Below, piece by piece: positions 48,766-58,331 of a DNA stretch of 64,000 nucleotides. The number at the start of each line of letters is the position of its first letter. The stretch's first letter is position 1. A model generated the notes under the pieces. That model did no database searches, was not told where the DNA came from, and saw only the letters and a list, made by a program, of their open reading frames with translations. Both the position numbers and the translations under genes were made by a program. The DNA is from Aestuariimicrobium soli (GTDB taxonomy: Bacteria > Actinomycetota > Actinomycetes > Propionibacteriales > Propionibacteriaceae), in the NCBI RefSeq assembly GCF_051192575.1, contig NZ_JBPJSQ010000006.1, positions 124,001 to 188,000 on the forward strand, given 5' to 3'.

Positions 48766-49996
48766 CCGGCTCGCTGACCTGGCCGGCGCCTCGCCGCGCG
48801 AGCAGCAGCTGGGCGAACTCCCCCCATTGAGCCAGCACGGCGTCGGGGTGCCAGCGGTCCAGGTGGGCGTGGGCCCTCTCGCCACGGCGTTGACGTTCGC
48901 GGTCGTCGCCCATCGCCTCGACGAGGGCAGCCACCAGCCCCGCCACGCCGCCCGTCGGTGGCACCAACCACCCATTCTCGCCGACCAGCAATCTGACCCC
49001 GGGCGAGCAGTCCAGCGCCACCAGGGGTACCCGAGCCTGGGCCGCCTCGAGCACCGTCATCGGGAAACCCTCGAACGACGAGGTGAGCAGGGCGAGCCCG
49101 GCCCCACCCAGCACACCCAGTGGGTCGCCGGTCTCACCCGGCAGCGACACCAAGGCTTGCGCGTCCAGGTCGTCCACCACCGACTCGATGAGCGGACGTT
49201 CCCCACCCTCCCCGTGAATCGCCAGCCGCCAGCCCCGCAGGCCTGGGGACGAGCGCACCGCCGCGACGAAGGCTCGCACCATCAGCGCGTGCTGCTTCTC
49301 TCCCGACAACCGGGCCACGGCGACCGCCGTGCGGGAGTCGGCGACCGGCATCGAGCGGGGTACCTCCACCGGCAGAAAGGGGTTGCCGATCCCCCGGCAC
49401 GGCACCCCGGGCAGCAACTCGGCGAACCGCTGGGCGTCATCGTCGGTCAGCCCGCTGAACCCGTCGAACCCGGCGAAGTGCTCGGGGATGGCGGCCCGCA
49501 ACCACGTCTCGTGGTCGAGGCTGTCGAAGCTCGAATGGTGCTGGCCCACCCGCAGGGGGCCGGATCCGGGCTCGACCCGCCACCCCGACTCGTCCACGGC
49601 TCTGGCGGCCAATACATGGGTGAACACCAGCAGGGTGTCGTCGCCGTACCGGCGCAACTGTCGCCGCAAGCGCAGGCGCAACCACCGGCGATCGGCGGTC
49701 TTGGCGGTGGCCCGGGCGACCGCGACGGCGACCCGGTGCACCCGCCACCCGGTGCCCGCCAGCGCGCCACCCCGCAGCACCGGTCCCGCGTGCAGGCCGG
49801 GGCGGGGATTGACCACGAAGGTCGGGAACCGCTCGGGCCGGGTGCCCGGCGCGAGCGAGATGTGCTCCACATCGATGCCACGGGCCACGAGGGCGGCCGA
49901 CATGTTCTCCACGTAGGTGGCCCCACCCGACGTCTCGGGCACCCGCGGCGCCACGAACACCACTCGGCGCACCTGGCTGGGCCAGCCGTCGGTCAC
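48740..49996 (-). CDS. family 4 glycosyltransferase
   Basis: This 418-residue GT-B enzyme has VVFVAPRVPETSGGATYVEN at the N-terminus. The donor domain has VARLSGEKQHALMVRAF (about 228) and TSSFEGFPMTVLEAAQARVP (about 323) with the conserved glutamates. GTG 49996 overlaps the ABC gene stop by four bases. It is the last gene of the minus block led by the chain-length regulator. Confidence 0.87.
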   Translation of the reverse strand: MTDGWPSQVRRVVFVAPRVPETSGGATYVENMSAALVARGIDVEHISLAPGTRPERFPTFVVNPRPGLHAGPVLRGGALAGTGWRVHRVAVAVARATAKTADRRWLRLRLRRQLRRYGDDTLLVFTHVLAARAVDESGWRVEPGSGPLRVGQHHSSFDSLDHETWLRAAIPEHFAGFDGFSGLTDDDAQRFAELLPGVPCRGIGNPFLPVEVPRSMPVADSRTAVAVARLSGEKQHALMVRAFVAAVRSSPGLRGWRLAIHGEGGERPLIESVVDDLDAQALVSLPGETGDPLGVLGGAGLALLTSSFEGFPMTVLEAAQARVPLVALDCSPGVRLLVGENGWLVPPTGGVAGLVAALVEAMGDDRERQRRGERAHAHLDRWHPDAVLAQWGEFAQLLLARRGAGQVSEPVIGRSGPT

Positions 49997-51804
49997 GGCC
50001 CCACCTCGTCGTCGAGGCGCCCCAGCTCGACCATGCGGTTGAAGGCGGACGATTGCTCCCGCACCTGCGAGAAGGTGCCGAGGCCGGCGACTCGTCCGCT
50101 CTCGAGGAAGGCGAGCTGGTCGACGTGGCGCACGGTCGACAACCGGTGGGCGACGATGACCGTCGTGACCTCGCCCTGCAGTGCCCGGATGGACTGGGTG
50201 ATCTCGTTCTCGGTCTCGTTGTCGAGGGCCGAGGTGGCCTCGTCGAAGACGATCACCCGCGGACGGCGGTACAGCGCGCGGGCGATGCCGATGCGTTGCC
50301 GCTGACCACCCGACAGTCGGGCACCGCGCTCCCCCAGCATCGAGTCGAGACCGTCGGGCAGGCCCGCCACCACCTCGCTCAGGCGGGCACCCTCGACGGC
50401 GGCCCGCACGCGGGCCTCGTCGCGCAGGTGGGCTGCCTCGCCGAACGCGATGTTGGCGGCCAGTGAGTCGTTCAGCAGGTACACGTCCTGGGGTACGTAG
50501 GCGACCGTGCCCCGCCAGGTCGACCCCAGTTCGGTGACCGTGCGCGACCCGTAGGTGACCCGCCCCCGGTCGGGTTCGATCAGCCCGAGCATGACGTCGA
50601 CGAGCGTGGTCTTGCCCGACCCGCTCGACCCGCACAGGGCCAACGACGTCCCGGCGGGAACGCGCAGCGTGATGTCGCGCAAGACGTCGTCGGCGCCGTC
50701 TGGGTAGCGGAAACTCACGTCGTCGACGAGCAGGTCTCTGGCCTCCTCGAGCCCCCGCGACGGCGCCCCCGAGGTCTGCTCCCGCAGGCCGGGAGGAACG
50801 TCGCGCAGTGCCTGCACGGCCAGGTGCAGTCCGGTGGTTCCGGCGCGGATCTGCCCGAGGGTGGCGGTCAGTGCGGCCATGGTGGGCATCAGCTTGATGG
50901 TGGCGGCCACCAGCAGCGTCAGGGTGGGCATCAACCCCGCCGGGTCGGAGGTGAGCATCACCAGCACGAGAATGATCGCGATGCCCGAGATGCTCATCAG
51001 TTCCAGCACGTAGCGGGGCACCACCGAGTACACCAGCGCCCGTCGGGCGGCCGATCCGTTACGCTCGCTGGCCTCCAGGAACCGGCGCACGAACTCCGGC
51101 TTGGCGTCGTGCATGCGCACCTCGCGGAAGCCCTGCAGGGCGTTGATCAGGGCGTGGCTGCGATCCCAGGCCGACATCACCGCATCGCGGCCGGCGGCGA
51201 CGTTGCGGCGGGCGAGCACCCGCTGCAGCCAGAAGACGACCAGCCCGAAGTAGACGATCGCGACGGCCGTCACGGCCGGCGCGACCACAAGCAGCAGGCC
51301 GAGAATGACCACCGTCGAGAACACCGACGAGACCAACGACAGCAGCCCGCCCAGCACCTTGCCGTGGGCATCACCGACGGCCGCGTCGATCGTGCGCAAC
51401 GCCTCGGCCGTGTCGCGCTGACGATGGCGCAGGTAACTCTCCGACAGCAGTGCGTCGAGCAGGCGGGTCGAGCTGCGAATCTGCAGGCGGATCACCAGCC
51501 CCGCGCTCCATCGGGTCATCAGCAGACTGGCCACCGACTTCAGCGCGAAGGCCCCCACCATCAGCACGGCCATCCAGGTCACGAACGCCCTGCGCGAGGG
51601 ATCGCCCGGGAAGAGCCGGTGCAAGGCTCCGATGTAGCCGGAATCGAGGTCGGCTCCCAACAACACCTGCATCAGCGGCAGCACGGCCGCCAACCCCAGC
51701 AGGTCCATCATCGACACCACGAAGCCCACGACCACGTAGAGCACCAGACCGAGGCGATCGCGCCGGGTGAAGGTGCCCAGCAGGTACCGCACGTCGTCGA
51801 TCAT
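49993..51804 (-). CDS. ABC permease-ATPase, probable lipid-linked glycan flippase (PglK/MsbA-like)
   Basis: This 603-residue half-transporter has about six membrane helices in residues 15-310. The ATPase domain has Walker A CGSSGSGKTT, signature LSGGQRQR and Walker B VIVFDEATSALD. In this locus, with no obvious Wzx-type flippase, it is the best candidate for moving the lipid-linked repeat unit across the membrane. Overlaps of four bases on both sides place it firmly in the operon. The substrate is inferred from context. Confidence 0.82.
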   Translation of the reverse strand: MIDDVRYLLGTFTRRDRLGLVLYVVVGFVVSMMDLLGLAAVLPLMQVLLGADLDSGYIGALHRLFPGDPSRRAFVTWMAVLMVGAFALKSVASLLMTRWSAGLVIRLQIRSSTRLLDALLSESYLRHRQRDTAEALRTIDAAVGDAHGKVLGGLLSLVSSVFSTVVILGLLLVVAPAVTAVAIVYFGLVVFWLQRVLARRNVAAGRDAVMSAWDRSHALINALQGFREVRMHDAKPEFVRRFLEASERNGSAARRALVYSVVPRYVLELMSISGIAIILVLVMLTSDPAGLMPTLTLLVAATIKLMPTMAALTATLGQIRAGTTGLHLAVQALRDVPPGLREQTSGAPSRGLEEARDLLVDDVSFRYPDGADDVLRDITLRVPAGTSLALCGSSGSGKTTLVDVMLGLIEPDRGRVTYGSRTVTELGSTWRGTVAYVPQDVYLLNDSLAANIAFGEAAHLRDEARVRAAVEGARLSEVVAGLPDGLDSMLGERGARLSGGQRQRIGIARALYRRPRVIVFDEATSALDNETENEITQSIRALQGEVTTVIVAHRLSTVRHVDQLAFLESGRVAGLGTFSQVREQSSAFNRMVELGRLDDEVGP

Positions 51805-52859
51805 GCGCAGCCCTTCCCTGCGGCGGCTCCGGCCACCGCGACCTCGTGATCCAACCGTGCCAGTTCCGCAGTGAGCGTGGGCGTCACCACCCCCAGGGCC
51901 TCGGAGATGTCGCGCACACGATGCCGCCAGTCAAGGTGGACGAGGGCGTGGTGCCGCAGGCGGCGCTCGAGGTCGGGCGACCACGAGGCGACGGCGGCCT
52001 CGATGGCGGCCAGCCCGGCCCCGCGGCTGCTCACGTCGATCTCGACCTTGGCCTCGTCGGGCAGCAGGTCGGCGGCCCGCACCTTCGGCAGGCTGCCGGC
52101 CACCAGGGCACCGCAGGTGACGGCGTCGGTGAATCGTCCGGTGAGGTAGTCCCGGGTGGGGTGGGTGTAGTCGGCCGGGCTGGCCAGATTGCCGGAGGCG
52201 AGCACCACCTTCGTCCGCGACAACTGGCGCACCACCTCGCGCTGGTTGGCGAGCCCATCGGTCTGACTGCCCACGAACGTTCCCTGATAGGTCAGCCCGC
52301 GCTCCTCGAAGAGGGCCCGATTGACGTCGTCGTCGGCCCAGGCGGCGGGCTGGCGCCCCAGGCGCAACACGTCGACATCGCGCCCGTCCGAACCCGGCCC
52401 CGCCGATCCCCTCACCCCGGGCCAGTCGAGCGCGTCGGAACCCCAAGGCGCCCACCCGCACTCGATGCCCGTGCGATCGCGGTAGCGGTCGACGAGTTCG
52501 TGATCGGTGATCCACACGCGATCGATCGTCGAGCCCTCCCGCGCGAACCGGGGCAGGCGTTCGTCCCAGAAGGAGTCGATGATCCAGGCGCCCACCTGCC
52601 CGACCCGACCCAGCAGCACCCGCGCATCGGCGAGCGCCAGCAGGTCGCCCGGGTGAGCGGCGATCACCAACAGCGGACCACGCGGGCCGCGCACTCGCGG
52701 CGCCATCGAAGCGAGCTTGCGCACCAACCCGTAGTCGCGGGTGGGATGCACCTCGACGAGCTCGGTCTCCCACAACCGGGCGACCAGATGCGCCATCGCC
52801 GTGACCGGCCCCCAACCCCCCGATGAGGCGGGTGTGACGCACCAGACCTGAGCCGTCAC
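51801..52859 (-). CDS. CgeB-like glycosyltransferase-family protein
   Basis: This 352-residue protein probably has a GT-B fold. The C-terminal half contains TYQGTFVGSQTDGLANQREV (about 195) and GRFTDAVTCGALVAGSLPKV (about 243), a pattern seen in CgeB-type glycosyltransferases. The N-terminal half is less conserved. GTG 52859 overlaps the epimerase stop by four bases. Activity and sugar are not known. Confidence 0.65.
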   Translation of the reverse strand: MTAQVWCVTPASSGGWGPVTAMAHLVARLWETELVEVHPTRDYGLVRKLASMAPRVRGPRGPLLVIAAHPGDLLALADARVLLGRVGQVGAWIIDSFWDERLPRFAREGSTIDRVWITDHELVDRYRDRTGIECGWAPWGSDALDWPGVRGSAGPGSDGRDVDVLRLGRQPAAWADDDVNRALFEERGLTYQGTFVGSQTDGLANQREVVRQLSRTKVVLASGNLASPADYTHPTRDYLTGRFTDAVTCGALVAGSLPKVRAADLLPDEAKVEIDVSSRGAGLAAIEAAVASWSPDLERRLRHHALVHLDWRHRVRDISEALGVVTPTLTAELARLDHEVAVAGAAAGKGCA

Positions 52860-53884
52860 CGGGCCAGCCCTCGGGTACGCAGCTCGGTGAGGGCGTCGTC
52901 CCAGATCGAGGAGTCGGCACCGGGCTGGGCCCAGGACCGCACGATGAAATCGGCGATCGCCTCCCCGGAGCTCAGGGTGGGTACCGGCGCCCCGACGGCC
53001 CGCAGCTGGGTCAGGTCGGCACAGGCGTGCTCGATGTCGCCGGCCCGGTGCACGTCGACGTGTTCGAGGGTGCCGCCGGTCGGGGCCGCCGCGATGGCGT
53101 GCCGGGCCAGGTCGACCAGGCTCGTGCGGGTGCCCGTGCCGACATTGAGCACCAGCGGCGAATCGTCCGCGGACTGCACTGAAGGACGACCCAGCGCCCA
53201 GACGATGACCCGGACGACGTCGCTGACGTGGACGAAGTCACGGGTCTCGTGGCCGTCGCCGTAGATCTGCACCGGACGACCCTCCCGCAGCCTCGCCAGG
53301 AAGGCGGCCAGCACCCCGGTGTAGGGATTGCGGAGCGCCTGCCCGTGGCCGACCACGTTCTGCGGACGCAGCAGCGTGACGGGGACCTCGCGGGCGACGT
53401 CGGCCACGCTCGCCTCGGCCTCGACCTTGGTGGTGCCGTAGAACGACACGGGGGCGAGCGGGTCGTCCTCACGCGAGGCGCGCGGCGCACCCGCGTCGTC
53501 GCGCTGCCCCTCGCCGTAGACGGCCCGCGAGCTCAGTGCCACCAGCGGCACCCCCCACCGCCTGGCCGCCTCGCCGGCGAGCCGGGTGCCCTCGACATTG
53601 ACCCGTCGGTAGCGGTCCTGCTCGTACATCGACTGACCGGTTCCGGTCTCGGCCGCCAGATGGACGATGGCGTCGTGTGGGGCGAGCTCCTGCCAGACCG
53701 CGGCGTCGGCCACATCGCCCTGCACCACCGGGCCGGGGAAGCGGTCGCGGTCGGCGGAAGGGTCGTCGTGCACCTGGGCGAGCAGCGAGTCCAGGGCCGT
53801 CACGGCATGGCCTTCGTCGGCGGTCAGGGCCGCGGCCAGGTGGTGGCCGATGAACCCGGCCCCTCCGGTGATCAGGATCTTCAC
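52856..53884 (-). CDS. NAD-dependent nucleotide-sugar epimerase/dehydratase
   Basis: This 342-residue extended short-chain dehydrogenase has the NAD motif GGAGFIG (residues 7-13), a catalytic Ser/Thr region in LSSRAVYGEG and the Y-x3-K active site in SFYGTTKVEAE (about 152). It would make or modify a nucleotide sugar for the polysaccharide, for example by 4-epimerisation. GTG 53884 has AGGAGG six bases upstream. It overlaps both neighbours. Confidence 0.88.
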   Translation of the reverse strand: MKILITGGAGFIGHHLAAALTADEGHAVTALDSLLAQVHDDPSADRDRFPGPVVQGDVADAAVWQELAPHDAIVHLAAETGTGQSMYEQDRYRRVNVEGTRLAGEAARRWGVPLVALSSRAVYGEGQRDDAGAPRASREDDPLAPVSFYGTTKVEAEASVADVAREVPVTLLRPQNVVGHGQALRNPYTGVLAAFLARLREGRPVQIYGDGHETRDFVHVSDVVRVIVWALGRPSVQSADDSPLVLNVGTGTRTSLVDLARHAIAAAPTGGTLEHVDVHRAGDIEHACADLTQLRAVGAPVPTLSSGEAIADFIVRSWAQPGADSSIWDDALTELRTRGLAR

Positions 53885-55167
53885 GATGACCTCCTGGGCG
53901 GTGCGATCGGAGTGACGGACGACGCCGGGGCCGGCCGTGGCACGGACCGCCGGGTGAGCAGCCCCGCCCCGAGGACGAGGAACGCAGGCGTGGTGAAGAA
54001 CACCTCGCCCAGCTTCCACGCGCACACCAGCACGACCACCATGGCGGCCTCGGTGACGAGTTCGTCGGCACGTGCCTTGCGTTGCATGAGGAAACCGGCC
54101 GCGAACCAGCCGAACAGCAGCAGCATGACGGCCACCATCACCCAGCCACCCTCGATGCGCATGGACGAGTAGGAGTTGTGGAAGTACATGAATCGGTACC
54201 CCATGCGCACCCAGGCCGTGGTGAGGCCGTCGCCGTACCAGGGCGACAGGGCCAGCTTCGCGGCGGTGGCGAGGTCGATCTGTTCCCGGAACCAGTCGGT
54301 GCCCTCGCGGTCACGGAAGAACAGCACCCGCGAGAACTGGGCCTCGATGGTGGCCAGCGTGGCCACCAGCACGGCGGCCAGCCCGAGGCGCATCAGCAAC
54401 GGGAAGACATTGCGCAGCGCCAGCCAGACCAGCGCCACGGCCATGGCCGCCATCGAGGTGCGCGACCCGGTCAGCGCCAGAGCCGCCCCGAAGACCACCA
54501 CGTGCGCCACTCGCAGCGACCAGCGGCGGTGCAGCAGCAGGCCGAGCACGCCGAGGGTGGCGTACATCATGCCGGCGATGTTCTTGTCTCCGAAGAAGCC
54601 GGTCAGGAAGGGCGGGTAGTTGTCGGGGGTGAGCCCCGCGTAGTAGAGCGGAACGTTGACCAGCATGGCGACCACCAGACCCTGCAGCAGGCTGCGCAGG
54701 TGCAGTCGTCCCTGGGCGATCGCTAGGGCGAACACCATCAGGATCGTCATCTTGGCCGCGCGCTGGTACCAGTTCAGGTGGTTCAGGTGCGAGACGAGCA
54801 CCGCCCAGCCGAGCATGAACCCGTAGAGCGCCACGATCAGCCCCAGCGTGGGCAGCCTGCGGGTGGGGCGGCGCCAGGCCGCCACCACGATGCCCACCAC
54901 GAGCAGGGGCACGCCGATCGGTTGGTTCAGCCCGGGCAGCGGATAGCGGTCCCACAGCAGACCGAAACCGATCAGGAAGTCGATGAGGACGACGCCACCG
55001 AGCCACCGGGCCCACGAGTCCCGCGGCGCCTCTCCACGCGGTGGGGCCGGCTCGAGCGACCACGGTCGCTGGTCCGCGACCTGGTCGGCGGCGGACGCCG
55101 GCGCGGCCGATCCGGTGATCGCGGCGGCCGCTGCCACGGCCGTCGACTCAGCCGTGGAGGGTGTCAT
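53881..55167 (-). CDS. O-antigen ligase/Wzy-type polymerase membrane protein
   Basis: This 428-residue protein has about ten to twelve membrane segments between residues 55 and 410. A large loop (about 270-340) lies between late helices, and ALTGSRTSMAAMAVALVWLA near 235 has the conserved Ser-Arg pattern of the Wzy_C family. It would polymerise or ligate repeat units outside the membrane. The first 50 residues are a disordered Ala/Pro stretch. ATG 55167 overlaps the upstream kinase gene by 20 bases. Confidence 0.82.
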   Translation of the reverse strand: MTPSTAESTAVAAAAAITGSAAPASAADQVADQRPWSLEPAPPRGEAPRDSWARWLGGVVLIDFLIGFGLLWDRYPLPGLNQPIGVPLLVVGIVVAAWRRPTRRLPTLGLIVALYGFMLGWAVLVSHLNHLNWYQRAAKMTILMVFALAIAQGRLHLRSLLQGLVVAMLVNVPLYYAGLTPDNYPPFLTGFFGDKNIAGMMYATLGVLGLLLHRRWSLRVAHVVVFGAALALTGSRTSMAAMAVALVWLALRNVFPLLMRLGLAAVLVATLATIEAQFSRVLFFRDREGTDWFREQIDLATAAKLALSPWYGDGLTTAWVRMGYRFMYFHNSYSSMRIEGGWVMVAVMLLLFGWFAAGFLMQRKARADELVTEAAMVVVLVCAWKLGEVFFTTPAFLVLGAGLLTRRSVPRPAPASSVTPIAPPRRSS

Positions 55168-56701
55168 CGGAGACCACGCCCCGGCGCGCCCGTGCCGCCT
55201 GACTCGGACGATGCGCCGGCGTGTGCTTGGCGGAGGCTCGTCCCACCGGCATGGGCGACTCGGGAATGACGACCGTCTCGCTCTCGACCGTGGCCGACGT
55301 GTAGTACTTCTCCTGCTTGGAGATGTAGCCGCCGGTCGCGTAGCCGTACATGGCCTCGCTGATGCCGCGCCGGGGCACCCGGTTGAGCACGGTGCCCAGC
55401 AGTGTGGCCCCGACCAGGTCGAGCTGCTTGGCGCAGTTGGCCAGCTGGTCCTTCGGGGTGCGACCGGCCGAGGCGACGAACAGTGCCCCACCGCTGGCCC
55501 GGGCCAGCAGGGCCGCATCGGTCACCGCCAGCATCGGAGGGGCATCGATGACCACCAGGTGGTCCTTCGAGAGCGAGGCAATCAGCTCGCTCATCTTGCG
55601 CGAGCCCACGAGTTCGCTGGGGTTGGGGGGAACCCGGCCCGCGGGCAGCACCCTCAGTCCGGTCACCTTCGTCTCGACCAAGGCCTCGTCGACGGAGATG
55701 TCGCCGGCCAGCACCTGGGTGAGACCGACGGACGAGTCGATGCCGAACGCCTTGCCCTGCACCGGCCGGCGCAGGTCGCAGTCGAGCAACACCACCGACT
55801 GACCCGACAGCGCCATCACCCGAGCCAGGTTCGAGGCGACCGTCGACTTGCCCTCACCCGGATTGGCGCTGGTCACCACCAGCGAGTGCACCGGGTCGTC
55901 CACGTGCACGAAGCGCAGGTTGGTGCGCAACTTGCGCAACGACTCCCCGGGCAGGCCGGCCAACGAGCCGACCCCCGCGTTGCGCTGGCGGCGCACCTCC
56001 TTGGAATCGGGCAGCAGACCGAGCACCGAATGACCGGTGAGCGACTCAACATCGCTCTGGGTGCGCACCTTCACGTCGAGCTTGCGGCGCACCACCACCA
56101 GTGCGAGGCCGGCGAGGAAGCCAGCGACGGCCCCGAGCGCGAGGTTCCTGACCAGCCCCACCCGGGCCGGTGCACCGGGCAGCCCGGCCTGCTCGTAGGG
56201 CAACACGTGGATCGCCGTCAGCTTGCGCAGCTGGCCGTCGGGCGGAGGCGTCTCCATCGTCTGCACCTGGCCGTAGGTCTCCATGCGCAGCGCCTCGGCG
56301 ACCAGGGCCGCCAGAGCGGCGTTCGCGGTGGCCTGGGCCGACTGGGGTGTCGAGGCCGAGGCGTGCACCCTGATGAAGGCCGTGCCGGGCACCGACGTGG
56401 CCCAGAAACCGCCGACCGGGAGCCCCTTCTTCGACACCTCGGCGTTCACGCGCTGCAGCACCGGACCCGTCGTCATCAGATTCGTGTAGGCCGCGGCACG
56501 CTGCTGGGCGAGCAGGTCACCCGATGTCGCTCCCACCACCGTGGCGGTGTCTCCGGCGACCACCAATCCCACCGCCTGACTGGCGTAGACGGTCGGGCGC
56601 GTGTAGGTCCAAGCCGCCCCCAAACCCGCTCCCACCAGCATGAACGCCAGCAAAATGAGCGCATTCCTGCGCAGCAGTCGCACAATGTCAAGCAGGGTCA
56701 T
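55148..56701 (-). CDS. Wzz-type chain-length regulator fused to tyrosine autokinase
   Basis: This 517-residue protein has a Wzz domain with helices at about 14-34 and 186-206. The BY-kinase domain follows, with Walker A SANPGEGKST (about 285), Walker A' VVLLDCDLRRP (about 308) and Walker B-like HLVVIDAPP (about 385). The C-terminal tyrosine cluster YGYATGGY and KYYTSA is where autophosphorylation would occur. It controls polymer length and export. It is the first gene of the minus block and divergent from the priming transferase. Confidence 0.9.
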   Translation of the reverse strand: MTLLDIVRLLRRNALILLAFMLVGAGLGAAWTYTRPTVYASQAVGLVVAGDTATVVGATSGDLLAQQRAAAYTNLMTTGPVLQRVNAEVSKKGLPVGGFWATSVPGTAFIRVHASASTPQSAQATANAALAALVAEALRMETYGQVQTMETPPPDGQLRKLTAIHVLPYEQAGLPGAPARVGLVRNLALGAVAGFLAGLALVVVRRKLDVKVRTQSDVESLTGHSVLGLLPDSKEVRRQRNAGVGSLAGLPGESLRKLRTNLRFVHVDDPVHSLVVTSANPGEGKSTVASNLARVMALSGQSVVLLDCDLRRPVQGKAFGIDSSVGLTQVLAGDISVDEALVETKVTGLRVLPAGRVPPNPSELVGSRKMSELIASLSKDHLVVIDAPPMLAVTDAALLARASGGALFVASAGRTPKDQLANCAKQLDLVGATLLGTVLNRVPRRGISEAMYGYATGGYISKQEKYYTSATVESETVVIPESPMPVGRASAKHTPAHRPSQAARARRGVVSDDTLHG

Positions 56702-56772
56702 GGGCTTTCCTTCAGCGCGATGGCGACGGGCATTTTCGGGGCTGTCATTTGCGAGCCGAGCATGCCATACTT

Positions 56773-56787
56773 TGTAACGCTGTTACA
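56773..56787. promoter_or_regulatory. palindrome GTAAC-N3-GTTAC in divergent promoter (candidate operator)
   Basis: TGTAACGCTGTTACA has 6-bp perfect arms and lies between the divergent tyrosine-kinase and priming-transferase genes. The inner 13 bases share the GTAAC-N3-GTTAC pattern with the site at 2131-2145. Confidence 0.5.
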
Positions 56788-56826
56788 CGCTCGCGGGGGG
56801 CGAGCGAGGCAGTGCTTGAAGTGTAG

Positions 56827-58296
56827 GTGCTACCTGTGCGATCTCAGACTTTCGCGCCGTCGGGGGAACTGCGTCGAATCACGTGGACGGGCGACGCCCG
56901 CCACCTGCGGTATCTCCAGTGGGCGATCTTCGCCGTCGACGCCGCCGTCATCGCGGTGACCACGACGCTCGCCCTCAACCTGCGCAGCCAACTCACCCTG
57001 TTCCCACACCGCGGCGACGTTGACTCCCTGGTGCGCCCGGCCATCGCCGTCGTGATCGGAGTCTGGCTGGTCTCGCTGCTGGCCCTGGGTTCCTACAGCC
57101 AGAAGCACCTGGGTGCCGGCACCGTCGAGTACCGCACCGTGATCAACGCGACCGTGGTGGCCGCCGCCCTGCTCGGCATCGGCGCCTACCTCTCCAACTA
57201 CCCGCTGTCGCGTGCCTTCTACTTCCTCAGCTTCCTGATCGGCATCCCCCTGCTGGTGCTCGGGCGGCACCTGATGCGGCGTGCCCTGCACGGCGCCCGC
57301 CGCCGCGGGTCGATGCGAGTGCCGATGGTGATCGCCGGTCACCCGCGTGGGATCGACCACCTGGCCGCCGTCTTCCAGCGCGAACCCTGGATCGGCTACG
57401 ACCTGATCGGCGCCCTCACCCACCCCGGTGAGCCGGCCCCCACGTCGGGCATTCCGGTGCTGGGCACGCCCGACGACGCTCTGCGGGCCGTGCGCAGCAC
57501 CAAGGCGGACGCGGTCATCTTCGTCGAGGGATCGCTGCGTGGGGCCAACCACTTCAACGAGCTGGCCCGCGAGCTCGAACGCGAACAGGCCCGCCTGATC
57601 GTGATCCCGTCGCTGGCCGAGATCTCGTCCAACCGCGTCGACGTGCAGACCATCGCCGGGGTGCCGCTGATGACGGTGGCCAAGCCCCAGGCCGAGCGGG
57701 CCGGGCGCGGGCTCAAGCGCAGCTTCGACGTGCTCGCCGCCTCCGTCGCCCTGCTGCTGCTCAGCCCCGTCATGCTGCTCGCCATGCTCGCGATCAAGCT
57801 CGAGGACGGTGGCCCGGTCATCTTCCGCCAGCGCCGGGTGGGCCGCACGGGTGAGGTGTTCAACTGCCTGAAGTTCCGCAGCATGGTCGTCGACGCGGAG
57901 GCCCTCAAGCACACCCTGATCGAGCACGACGGCAACGGGGTGCTGTTCAAGCTGCGCCACGACCCGCGGGTCACGGCGGTGGGCCGATTCATTCGCCGGT
58001 ACTCGATCGACGAGCTGCCCCAGTTGGTGAACGTGCTGAAGGGCGAGATGAGCCTTGTCGGCCCCCGACCGGCCCTGGAGCAGGAGGTCGACCACTACAA
58101 GTCCCACGTGCTGCGTCGCCTCGACGTGCGCCCGGGCATCACCGGTCTGTGGCAGGTGTCGGGCCGCTCCGACCTGAGCTGGAACGATGCGGTGCGCCTC
58201 GACCTGTACTACGTCGACAACTGGTCGTTCCTGCAGGACCTCACGATCCTGCTGCGCACCGTCTGGGCCGTCCTGCGCCCCAACGGCGCCTACTGA
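56827..58296 (+). CDS. undecaprenyl-phosphate sugar phosphotransferase (priming transferase)
   Basis: This 489-residue WbaP/CpsE-type enzyme attaches the first sugar-phosphate to the lipid carrier. Four or five N-terminal helices (about 27-150) precede a Rossmann-like domain. The C-terminal catalytic domain (about 295-489) has KRSFDVLAAS, FRQRRVGRTG, KFRSM, IDELPQLVNVLKGEMSLVG and RPGITGLWQVSGR. GTG 56827 is used; GTG 56836 is an alternative. It is the first gene of the plus block and shares a regulatory region with the tyrosine kinase. Confidence 0.92.
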   Translation: MLPVRSQTFAPSGELRRITWTGDARHLRYLQWAIFAVDAAVIAVTTTLALNLRSQLTLFPHRGDVDSLVRPAIAVVIGVWLVSLLALGSYSQKHLGAGTVEYRTVINATVVAAALLGIGAYLSNYPLSRAFYFLSFLIGIPLLVLGRHLMRRALHGARRRGSMRVPMVIAGHPRGIDHLAAVFQREPWIGYDLIGALTHPGEPAPTSGIPVLGTPDDALRAVRSTKADAVIFVEGSLRGANHFNELARELEREQARLIVIPSLAEISSNRVDVQTIAGVPLMTVAKPQAERAGRGLKRSFDVLAASVALLLLSPVMLLAMLAIKLEDGGPVIFRQRRVGRTGEVFNCLKFRSMVVDAEALKHTLIEHDGNGVLFKLRHDPRVTAVGRFIRRYSIDELPQLVNVLKGEMSLVGPRPALEQEVDHYKSHVLRRLDVRPGITGLWQVSGRSDLSWNDAVRLDLYYVDNWSFLQDLTILLRTVWAVLRPNGAY

Positions 58297-58309
58297 GCGA
58301 CCACGGTCG

Positions 58310-58315
58310 TACGAT
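58310..58315 (+). promoter_or_regulatory. possible -10 element (TACGAT)
   Basis: TACGAT lies five bases before an in-frame GTG at 58321 and upstream of the 23-bp duplication. It could start a transcript independent of the priming-transferase gene. Confidence 0.35.
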
Positions 58316-58331
58316 CTGCGGTGACCCCGAG

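Noticed and set aside
54983..56959. 658-codon plus-strand open frame over the kinase and polymerase genes
   Set aside because: The minus strand carries a complete BY-kinase and membrane protein; the plus translation is low-complexity and domain-free.
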